Assembly (NCBI GenBank): GCA_014380985.1
Contig: JACMIU010000140.1
Coordinates: forward strand, 1-8,127
Length of the DNA: 8,127 bases
Source: Armatimonadota bacterium
Lineage (GTDB): Bacteria > Armatimonadota > Armatimonadia > Armatimonadales > Armatimonadaceae
Direction: 5' to 3'
How positions within the stretch are numbered: the stretch's first letter is position 1; every line of letters starts with the position of its first letter. The position numbers were made by a program, and so were the translations under genes. Below, one piece after another: positions 1-4,895 of the stretch. The notes beneath the pieces were generated by a model that worked only from the letters and a program-made list of their open reading frames with translations, did not search any database and was not told the DNA's origin.

Positions 1-131
1 AGAATCGTCGGGTCAAGGACGAACACGGGAACCACGCGGTCGGCGGACTTCACGGCTTCGGTAAGCGCATGATTGTCTTGCACTCGAAGCCCGCGCCGGA
101 ACCAAACAATGGCGGTTTTGGAAGATGGCAT
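1..131 (-). CDS. DNA photolyase / cryptochrome family protein, N-terminal fragment
   Basis: Reading the minus strand from an ATG at 131 gives 43 complete codons before the window edge. Residues 8-23 read IVWFRRGLRVQDNHAL, the opening beta-strand and loop of the photolyase alpha/beta domain (family form WFRRDLRxxDNxAL). VVPVFVLDP follows at residues 33-41, the second strand of the same fold. Known family members use FADH and an antenna chromophore to reverse UV-induced pyrimidine dimers, or act as photoreceptors. The FAD-binding C-terminal domain lies outside the window, so CPD, (6-4) and cryptochrome types cannot be told apart. The Asp usual in WFRRD is Gly here, a mild deviation. The start is supported by position relative to the motif and by a -10-like box 6 nt upstream; no Shine-Dalgarno sequence is visible. 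It is divergent from rhaB. The family call is firm, the subtype open. Confidence 0.88.
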   Translation of the reverse strand, partial: MPSSKTAIVWFRRGLRVQDNHALTEAVKSADRVVPVFVLDPTI

Positions 132-137
132 ACCCGT

Positions 138-143
138 AGGATA
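138..143 (-). promoter_or_regulatory. Putative -10 box of the photolyase gene (leaderless type)
   Basis: On the minus strand this reads TATCCT, ending 6 nt before the ATG at 131. That spacing would put the transcription start at or next to the start codon. No convincing -35 box is seen. The heptamer ATACCCG (plus strand) occurs at 130-136 and again at 141-147, 11 bp apart, flanking and overlapping this box. It could be a regulator half-site pair on one face of the helix or chance. Confidence 0.4.
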
Positions 144-152
144 CCCGCAAGC

Positions 153-173
153 CGTGCGAAACCGCGTCGCACG
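153..173. repeat. Inverted repeat in the photolyase/rhaB divergent region
   Basis: CGTGCG (153-158) and CGCACG (168-173) are perfect 6-bp arms around a 9-nt spacer. It lies upstream of both divergent -10 boxes, so it could be an operator for either gene. Six-bp arms are common by chance in GC-rich DNA. Confidence 0.3.
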
Positions 174-178
174 AGGAA

Positions 179-194
179 CGCTACCGGAGTAGCG
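179..194. repeat. Small perfect hairpin upstream of rhaB
   Basis: CGCTAC (179-184) and GTAGCG (189-194) flank a CGGA tetraloop. The hairpin occupies the -35 region of the presumed rhaB promoter, where no -35 hexamer is recognisable. An operator or activator site is possible. There is no T-run, so it is not a terminator. Confidence 0.35.
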
Positions 195-213
195 ACAAGG
201 CTTTTGAAAGAAG

Positions 214-219
214 TATAAT
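214..219 (+). promoter_or_regulatory. Consensus -10 box of rhaB, leaderless spacing
   Basis: TATAAT lies 6 nt before the ATG at 226. With the usual distance from -10 to the transcription start, the RNA would begin at or within a few bases of the start codon. A purine run (GAAAGAAG, 206-213) lies upstream of the box and so would not be in such an RNA. Confidence 0.6.
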
Positions 220-225
220 CAGCGC

Positions 226-1695
226 ATGGATCGTTTTTTAGCACTTGACATGGGCGCGGAATCCGGGCGCGGCGTGGTCGGTACGATTGATGCCGCGCAC
301 GAAACCGTTTCGCTCGAAGAAACGCACCGCTTTCCGACCGGCGCGGTTCGCCTCGGCGACCGGCTTCACTGGGATCTACCGCGTATCGCGCAGGAAATGG
401 GCGTGATCATCGGCAAGGCGACCGAGGAGGGGACGCTCGCCGGTATCGGCGTGGACACATGGGGCGTGGACTACGGCTTGCTCGATTCGCGGGGCAACCT
501 TGTTGGCTTGCCGCTACACTACCGCGACAAGCGCAACGAGGGCATGATAGACGCGGTATATAACCGGATTGCCCGTGCCGCCGTGTACGAGCGAACGGGA
601 ACGCAAACGATTTCGATCAACACGCTGTTTCAACTTGCCGCCGCCGCGCAGGAAACGCCGCGCCTGTTGGACGCCGCCGATACCTTGCTGATGATGCCCG
701 ACCTGCTTCACTTCTATCTGACCGGCGTCGCACAGAGCGAGTTTACCATCGCATCTACCACGCAACTCTACGACGCGGCGAAACACGAATGGGCAACCGA
801 AATCGCCGACGCTATCGGTTTCCCGTCCCGCCTGTTCCCCAACGTTGTGAAAGACGGCACACGCTACGGCGAGTTGTTGCCGGTTTACGGGGCGGGAAAC
901 GTTCCCGTCATCGCGCCGGGCGGGCATGACACGGCGTGCGCGGTCGCCGCCGTTCCCGCCGAAGGGAGTGGCTGGGCGTTTTTGTCGAGTGGCACGTGGT
1001 CGCTTTTGGGCGTTGAAACCGCCGCGCCGGTTCGGACCCCCGCCGCCCTACAAGCGAACATGACCAACGAAGGCGGGGTTTGCGGCACGAACCGACTGCT
1101 CAAAAATATCGCCGGGCTGTGGCTCGTGCAAGAGTGCCGCCGCGCCTACGCCCGCCTCGGCTCCGAACGCTCGTATGACCAACTCACGCGCCTCGCCGGG
1201 GAAGCGAGACCACTGGCGGCGTTTGTTGACCCTGACTACGCCGCCTTCACCGCCCCCGACGATATGCCAAAGGCGATTCGGGAACGGTGCATCGAAACGA
1301 ACCAAACGCCGCCCGAAGGAATCGGCGCGACGGTGCGATGTTGCCTCGATTCGCTCGGTCTCAAGTACCGGCACACGCTGGCACAACTCGAATACCTCAC
1401 GGGCGAAACGATTCACACGCTTCATATCGTCGGGGGCGGTTCGCAAAACAGATTGCTGAATCAAATCGCGGCGGACGCCACGGGGCGGCGCGTTCTCTCG
1501 GGACCCGTGGAAGCCACCGCGCTCGGTAGCGTCCTCCTGCAAGCGCGTTCGGCGGGTCTTCTCGGAACACTGTCCGACGTGCGCCGGTTCGTGCGAAACT
1601 CGGTGCGCCCCGAAGTCTACGAACCGGAACGGAGCGAAACGGCGCGGTTCGACGCGGTGTACGAAACCTTTGTGGCGGGAATGACGGGCGCGTAG
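226..1695 (+). CDS. rhaB: Rhamnulokinase (FGGY family)
   Basis: Cytoplasmic sugar kinase expected to phosphorylate L-rhamnulose with ATP to L-rhamnulose-1-phosphate, the second step of the isomerase/kinase/aldolase rhamnose pathway. At 489 aa it matches the length of E. coli RhaB. The N-terminal FGGY domain starts with LALDMGAESGRG (residues 5-16, phosphate-binding loop) and carries GVDTWGVDYGLLD (75-87). GGHDTA (232-237) contains the presumed catalytic base Asp235. The C-terminal domain has SSGTWSLLG (254-262), LLKNIAGLWLVQECRR (291-306) and IVGGGSQNRLLNQIAADATG (401-420), all typical of RhaB. Cys355 and Cys372 keep the 17-residue spacing of a disulfide pair I recall from E. coli RhaB. Another FGGY substrate such as L-fuculose is possible but less likely. 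No rhaA, rhaD or rhaR-type gene is in the window, so the rest of the pathway must be elsewhere. The start is fixed by the N-terminal motif and the adjacent -10 box. Confidence 0.93.
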   Translation: MDRFLALDMGAESGRGVVGTIDAAHETVSLEETHRFPTGAVRLGDRLHWDLPRIAQEMGVIIGKATEEGTLAGIGVDTWGVDYGLLDSRGNLVGLPLHYRDKRNEGMIDAVYNRIARAAVYERTGTQTISINTLFQLAAAAQETPRLLDAADTLLMMPDLLHFYLTGVAQSEFTIASTTQLYDAAKHEWATEIADAIGFPSRLFPNVVKDGTRYGELLPVYGAGNVPVIAPGGHDTACAVAAVPAEGSGWAFLSSGTWSLLGVETAAPVRTPAALQANMTNEGGVCGTNRLLKNIAGLWLVQECRRAYARLGSERSYDQLTRLAGEARPLAAFVDPDYAAFTAPDDMPKAIRERCIETNQTPPEGIGATVRCCLDSLGLKYRHTLAQLEYLTGETIHTLHIVGGGSQNRLLNQIAADATGRRVLSGPVEATALGSVLLQARSAGLLGTLSDVRRFVRNSVRPEVYEPERSETARFDAVYETFVAGMTGA

Positions 1696-1697
1696 GG

Positions 1698-1716
1698 CGG
1701 GGATGGAACATCCCCG
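1698..1716 (+). repeat. GC-rich hairpin just after rhaB
   Basis: CGGGGATG (1698-1705) pairs perfectly with CATCCCCG (1709-1716) around a GAA loop, two bases after the rhaB stop codon. No T-tract follows, so it is a poor intrinsic terminator. It may stabilise the rhaB mRNA 3' end, limit read-through, or be one copy of a dispersed REP-like element. No second copy is seen in this window. Confidence 0.5.
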
Positions 1717-1728
1717 TACCGGAAGCGA

Positions 1729-1734
1729 TACAAT
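1729..1734 (+). promoter_or_regulatory. Putative -10 box of the macro-domain gene
   Basis: TACAAT ends 5 nt before the ATG at 1740, matching the leaderless arrangement seen at rhaB. There is no purine-rich ribosome site directly before the ATG. No good -35 hexamer is seen. The gene could also be read through from rhaB, which ends 44 nt upstream. Confidence 0.45.
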
Positions 1735-1739
1735 ACCGC

Positions 1740-2603
1740 ATGAACCTTCAAGCCCTGCTGCCGCAACTGCCCTTCCTACTCGTCACCCTGTTCGCGTTCG
1801 TTGCCTATGGCACGATGGTGCGGCGCGAAATCCTGACCGGCGCGAAAATCTGGCAGGGCGGCGTCGTGATCGGGCTGATCGCCGTCGCACTGTCGCTCTT
1901 GAACGATCAACTCAATATCCGTTTCCCCGAAGGAACCCCGATTTCGGCGTACCTGATGAACCCCGGCGTAATGGTGTTTTGTACTGTTTACTGCGTGTTC
2001 TTCGCCTACCGGTTGCAGAAGGTGACCGATGTCGCCGCGTGGACGGTGGGCGACGGGCGCATCCAACTGCGCGTGTCGCCGGTGAGCAAAATCACCGACG
2101 CCGACGCGCTAATTGTGCCAACGGGAACGCGCCTTGAGATGCGGCACGGTGTTCCCGGTCAAATCCACAACGCGGGCGGCGACGCTATCGCGGACGCGGC
2201 TAAATCGTTCGCGCCGGTCGGCTTGGGCAAAATTATCGTCACGCCGCCGGGGACGCTCGCGGCGAAAAAACTGTACCATGTCGCCGTGTACGAGGGCGGC
2301 AAGCCTATCAAATTAGACGTGTTAAAACGGTTCGTCGCGCAGGCGTTAATCGCGGCGCGAAAAGACGGCGCGGAAACCGTGGTGATTCCGCTCGGCGCGT
2401 ACCCCGGCTTAACCGTGGAATCGGCGAGCAAGGCACTGGCGGAAACCGCGCAAAAGCAAAGCAAAGGCATCCGCGAAATCGTGCTGTGCGTTTTGGAAGG
2501 GCGCGACGAACGCGAGGCGACTCTCGCGGTGCGGTCGGTGCTGGGCGCACCGACGCCGGTTGCCCCAGAAGGAAGCGGGGCGGCAAAGGTGGTCGCCGGG
2601 TAA
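1740..2603 (+). CDS. Membrane-anchored macro-domain protein
   Basis: A 287-aa protein with two parts. Three hydrophobic segments lie at about 8-26, 40-54 and 72-90. The charged RRE (28-30) after the first and YRLQK (90-94) after the third suggest N-out topology and a cytoplasmic C-terminus. Residues about 108-257 resemble a macro domain: DADALIVPTGTRLEMRHG (120-137) aligns with the usual DAIVNAANxxLxxGGG, GVPGQIHNAGG (137-147) with GVDGAIHRAAG, KIIVTPPGTLAAKKLYHVAV (164-183) with the GxAxxTxGYxLPxKYVIHxV strand, and VVIPLGAYPGL (214-224) with the second ligand loop. Known macro domains bind or hydrolyse ADP-ribose derivatives. Here the conserved NAAN asparagines are missing (VPTG instead), so ordinary ADP-ribose hydrolysis is doubtful. 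The tail (259-287) is Ala/Gly/Pro rich and probably disordered. The fold assignment rests on motif matching by eye; the ligand is unknown. Confidence 0.75.
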   Translation: MNLQALLPQLPFLLVTLFAFVAYGTMVRREILTGAKIWQGGVVIGLIAVALSLLNDQLNIRFPEGTPISAYLMNPGVMVFCTVYCVFFAYRLQKVTDVAAWTVGDGRIQLRVSPVSKITDADALIVPTGTRLEMRHGVPGQIHNAGGDAIADAAKSFAPVGLGKIIVTPPGTLAAKKLYHVAVYEGGKPIKLDVLKRFVAQALIAARKDGAETVVIPLGAYPGLTVESASKALAETAQKQSKGIREIVLCVLEGRDEREATLAVRSVLGAPTPVAPEGSGAAKVVAG

Positions 2604-2627
2604 AAAATGGGTGCGGTCAGCGCGTGA

Positions 2628-2633
2628 TAGTAT
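2628..2633 (+). promoter_or_regulatory. Putative -10 box of the PfkB kinase gene
   Basis: TAGTAT ends 7 nt before the ATG at 2641; an overlapping TATAGA at 2631-2636 is an alternative. The 37-nt gap after the macro-domain gene has no Shine-Dalgarno sequence near the ATG. The spacing again suits a leaderless transcript. Confidence 0.4.
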
Positions 2634-2640
2634 AGACACC

Positions 2641-3633
2641 ATGAAACGTTTTGATGTGTTTGGAATGTGTAATGCGCTGTTTGACCTGCAAGCCGAAGTT
2701 TCCGACGAACTTTTGGGCAAAGTCGGCTTAGGCAAGGGCGGCATGACGCTCCTGTCCGACGATGAACAAAAGGCGATTGTGCCGCAGGTGTACCGTCATA
2801 TCGTCAACACCGAATCCGGTGGCTCCGGCGCGAACACCATGATCGGCGTCGCGCAACTCGGTGGCAAAACTGCGTTCACGTCGCGGGTCGGCAAGGACGA
2901 ACACGGGCGGGCGTACCGCGCCGGGCTTGCCAAGCAAGGCGTGGAACCCAACTTAGGCGAGGGCGACTCCGGCGAAACCGGCGTTTGCCTGATTCTCATC
3001 ACGCCGGACGCTCAGCGCACGATGGGAACGTACCTCGGTTTGTCGCAGGGTTTGGAGGCGGGCGATATTGACACCGAAAGCCTGAGCGATTCGCAGTACC
3101 TGTATGTCACCGGCTACCTGTGGGACACCGACAACCAGAAAGAAGCCGTGCTTCACGCTATGAAAGCGGCAAAGGCGGCGGGTGTCATGGTGGCGTTCTC
3201 GCTCTCCGATCCGTTCTGTGTGCATCGGCACAAAGCCGATTTCCTTGAACTGCTCCGAAATTACGTGGATGTCGTTTTCGCCAACCGCGAAGAAGCGTTA
3301 GCCATCACCGACGAAACCGATGTCGAAACCGCCGCGCTCGCGCTCGCTAAAATGACCGGGGGGCTTGCCGCCGTCACGTCCGACAAAGACGGCTCGCTGT
3401 TGGTGCGTGGCGACAGCGTTTTGCGCGTCCCCGTGTACCCCGTGACCGCGCTCGACACGACCGGGGCGGGCGATATGTACGCGGCGGGCATCTTGTACGG
3501 CTTGACCAGCGGCTTGCCCCTCGTGAAAACCGGGCAAATCGCGTCGTATGTGGCGGCGCAGGTGGTGGCGCGAATTGGGCCGCGCTTGCCGGAAATTGAC
3601 CATGAGGCGATTGAGGGGATTTTGCGCGGGTAA
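2641..3633 (+). CDS. PfkB-family kinase, adenosine-kinase-like
   Basis: A 330-aa ribokinase-fold enzyme expected to transfer the ATP gamma-phosphate to a sugar or nucleoside hydroxyl in the cytosol. The opening FDVFGMCNALFDLQ (4-17) is typical of bacterial proteins annotated as adenosine kinase. PfkB signature 1 spans about 60-89 (GGSGANT, GGKTAFTSRVGKDEHG). Signature 2, DTTGAGDMYAAGIL (272-285), holds the anion hole GAGD with catalytic base Asp278. FANREEALAIT (213-223) is the usual family segment before the ATP site. The frame is open back to an ATG at 2560, but that extension overlaps the previous gene and has no family similarity, whereas 2641 places the first beta-strand correctly. Substrate cannot be fixed by eye: adenosine, ribose or another sugar are all possible. 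It is transcribed in the same direction as rhaB but has its own -10-like box. Confidence 0.88.
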   Translation: MKRFDVFGMCNALFDLQAEVSDELLGKVGLGKGGMTLLSDDEQKAIVPQVYRHIVNTESGGSGANTMIGVAQLGGKTAFTSRVGKDEHGRAYRAGLAKQGVEPNLGEGDSGETGVCLILITPDAQRTMGTYLGLSQGLEAGDIDTESLSDSQYLYVTGYLWDTDNQKEAVLHAMKAAKAAGVMVAFSLSDPFCVHRHKADFLELLRNYVDVVFANREEALAITDETDVETAALALAKMTGGLAAVTSDKDGSLLVRGDSVLRVPVYPVTALDTTGAGDMYAAGILYGLTSGLPLVKTGQIASYVAAQVVARIGPRLPEIDHEAIEGILRG

Positions 3634-3666
3634 GTCCACCCTTCCGCATTACCGGAACAGAGGAAT

Positions 3667-3681
3667 TGTATTTGACATACA
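3667..3681. promoter_or_regulatory. Palindrome over the padR -35 box
   Basis: TGTAT (3667-3671) and ATACA (3677-3681) are perfect arms around 5 nt, and the palindrome contains the -35 hexamer. PadR regulators are known to bind TGT/ACA-type palindromes near their own promoters, so this is a reasonable second operator. The arms are short. Confidence 0.4.
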
Positions 3682-3700
3682 TCAATAACAAAGGTATAAT
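3672..3700 (+). promoter_or_regulatory. Consensus sigma-70-type promoter of the padR operon
   Basis: TTGACA (3672-3677) and TATAAT (3695-3700) are both perfect consensus hexamers separated by the ideal 17 bp. Transcription should start about 3706-3710, which leaves essentially no leader before the ATG at 3710. It is the only promoter in the window matching consensus in both boxes, as expected for a strong promoter held down by a repressor. Confidence 0.85.
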
Positions 3701-3711
3701 CCCTTTGTTAT
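3685..3711. promoter_or_regulatory. Putative PadR operator spanning the -10 box and start codon
   Basis: ATAACAAAGG (3685-3694) and CCTTTGTTAT (3702-3711) form a perfect 10-bp inverted repeat around 7 nt that are the -10 box plus one base. The right arm includes the first two bases of the padR ATG. A dimeric repressor bound here would block RNA polymerase directly, so autorepression is the natural reading. A 10-bp perfect arm is unlikely by chance at this exact place. Confidence 0.7.
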
Positions 3712-4084
3712 GCCCGCAACCGACGACCAACTCAAAAAAGGCAACACGCCGACCCTGATTCTCGCTGTCTTGGAGGGCGAACCTCTCCACGGTTACGCGA
3801 TTGCCCGCGCTATCGAAACGCTCAGTGCCGACGCTCTGCGACTGAACGAGGGCGCGTTGTATCCCGCGCTCCGGTCGCTGGAGCAAAACGGTTTCGTCGT
3901 GTCGGTGTGGGAACCGCAACCGACTGGCGCGGCGCGGCGCGTCTACACCCTGACCGACGCCGGACGCGCCGAACTTCAAGACAAAAAAGCGCAGTGGCAA
4001 CGCTTCGCCGACGCCGTGAACCGCGTCCTGAACGCCCCTAAACCAACACTTGCCGGAGGAAACTACGTTGCAGAACCTGCTTGA
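3710..4084 (+). CDS. PadR-family transcriptional regulator
   Basis: A 124-aa DNA-binding protein with a PadR winged helix. LILAVLEGEPLHGYAIARAI (16-35) forms helices 1-2, and RLNEGALYPALRSLEQNG (44-61) is the recognition region with the typical EGALYPALxxLE pattern. The wing is at ARRVYTLTDAGRAEL (75-89). A helical C-terminal part (about 90-108) would give dimerisation. PadR proteins are mostly repressors, often of their own operon and of membrane or transport genes. The two palindromes over its promoter support autoregulation. Its last 17 nt overlap the next gene, a HAAS-type membrane protein, and this gene pair is common in bacteria. No Shine-Dalgarno sequence precedes the ATG; the operator and -10 box occupy that space. 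Confidence 0.93.
   Translation: MPATDDQLKKGNTPTLILAVLEGEPLHGYAIARAIETLSADALRLNEGALYPALRSLEQNGFVVSVWEPQPTGAARRVYTLTDAGRAELQDKKAQWQRFADAVNRVLNAPKPTLAGGNYVAEPA
4055..4060 (+). promoter_or_regulatory. Shine-Dalgarno site fixing the TTG start of the HAAS gene
   Basis: GGAGGA lies 7 nt before TTG at 4068, inside the end of padR. It is the strongest ribosome site in the window and shows that the ribosomes do use Shine-Dalgarno pairing for an internal operon gene. It favours TTG 4068 over the in-frame TTG at 4050, which lies before the site. Confidence 0.8.
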
Positions 4085-4802
4085 AACCACTCCCGAACTC
4101 GATTCATACCTCGCCACACTTGGCAAGGAAATCGCGCCCCTGCCACCGGAAGAACGCGACGCCGCACAGGTCGAACTGCGCCAGCACTTGGAAGCAATAG
4201 TGGCGGCGGAAACCGAACTCGGAACGCCGCCCGCACAAGCCGTGGAAAACGCCCTGACCCAGTTCGGCGACGCCCGCACCCTCGGCAAAACGATGCGCCA
4301 AACGTGGAACGAACGCCTCGTGCCGACCGACTTACACGTCGCGCTCGTGCGCCTCCACTTCCTGACACTGATCCCAGTGCAACTCGCCGCGCCATTCGTG
4401 GTATCGTCGTCGCAAAACGCGGTTTGGGGCGTCGCACTCTTGTTCGGCATCAATGCCGTTGTCGGTTGGAACCTCGGCAAGCGGTTCCCCGCGCTCGGTA
4501 GCACCACGGTTCTCGTGTACCAGTTCGCGTTTTTGCTCGCCGTGCCGGTGATGGCGTTGCTCCTGCTGGCGGTTCCTCCGTTCGGTAAGCATTGGGGCGT
4601 GGTGTTCGGCTTGGTAGCGATGTTATCGCTTGCAAATATCTTCGCCGCTTTGTGCGCCCACTGTGCCGTGATGATTCGCGCCGGTCGCTTTGTCACTTAC
4701 CCGACCCACGAACTGCGATTGCTCCCGCGCCGCGCCCACCTGATGGTGACACGGCGCGGCGATGCTTCCGCCGAAGTCACGCGCCAACTGCTTCGCTGGT
4801 AG
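4068..4802 (+). CDS. HAAS-domain membrane protein, partner of PadR
   Basis: A 244-aa protein beginning at TTG. Residues about 9-76 form a helical domain with the pattern LDSYLATLGKEIAPLPPEER (11-30), then VELRQHLEAIV (35-45) and AVENALTQFGDARTLGK (58-74). This is the HAAS / DUF1700 / permease-prefix type found next to PadR regulators. Four hydrophobic segments follow at about 92-112, 118-135, 146-170 and 177-203, then a basic tail (204-244) that is probably cytoplasmic. Known models have the HAAS domain transmit a membrane signal to a regulator or transporter. A direct contact with the upstream PadR protein is inferred only from gene order. The 17-nt overlap with padR and the internal ribosome site imply coupled expression. 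No transporter or enzyme domain is recognisable after the HAAS domain. Confidence 0.8.
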   Translation: MQNLLETTPELDSYLATLGKEIAPLPPEERDAAQVELRQHLEAIVAAETELGTPPAQAVENALTQFGDARTLGKTMRQTWNERLVPTDLHVALVRLHFLTLIPVQLAAPFVVSSSQNAVWGVALLFGINAVVGWNLGKRFPALGSTTVLVYQFAFLLAVPVMALLLLAVPPFGKHWGVVFGLVAMLSLANIFAALCAHCAVMIRAGRFVTYPTHELRLLPRRAHLMVTRRGDASAEVTRQLLRW

Positions 4803-4806
4803 AACA

Positions 4807-4825
4807 GGCGAAACGCCGTTTCGCC
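4807..4825 (+). repeat. Hairpin after the HAAS gene
   Basis: GGCGAAAC (4807-4814) and GTTTCGCC (4818-4825) are perfect 8-bp arms around GCC, four bases after the stop codon. No T-run follows. Its GCGAAAC/GTTTCGC core is repeated in the larger hairpin downstream, so the two may be diverged copies. Confidence 0.55.
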
Positions 4826-4843
4826 GCATATAACGCGGACAAA

Positions 4844-4880
4844 AAACGCCCCGCGAAACTAAACGTTTCGCGGGGCGTTT
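4844..4880. terminator. Bidirectional intrinsic terminator between the HAAS gene and eno
   Basis: A perfect 16-bp stem (4844-4859 with 4865-4880) has a 5-nt loop and lies between convergent genes. On the minus strand a run of six T (complement of 4841-4846) ends the stem, giving a strong terminator for eno. On the plus strand the T-rich 3' side TTTGCGTTTG is weaker but usable. Confidence 0.9.
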
Positions 4881-4895
4881 GCGTTTGCCAACGTT

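Noticed and set aside
1048..1542. Minus-strand open frame (164 codons) inside rhaB
   Set aside because: It is a shadow of the rhaB coding frame with no ribosome site or recognisable family.
2560..2640. N-terminal extension of the PfkB kinase from an ATG at 2560
   Set aside because: It overlaps the end of the macro-domain gene, has no family similarity, and the ATG at 2641 places the first beta-strand of the kinase at the usual position.
4050..4067. Upstream TTG at 4050 as start of the HAAS gene
   Set aside because: The strong GGAGGA site lies after it and is correctly spaced for the TTG at 4068.
3374..4696. Long (440-codon) minus-strand open frame opposite the PfkB, padR and HAAS genes
   Set aside because: It runs antisense to three genes with clear family motifs and crosses their promoter. 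The translation has low-complexity Arg/Ser/Pro/Ala runs and no recognisable domain, as expected from the codon bias of GC-rich DNA.
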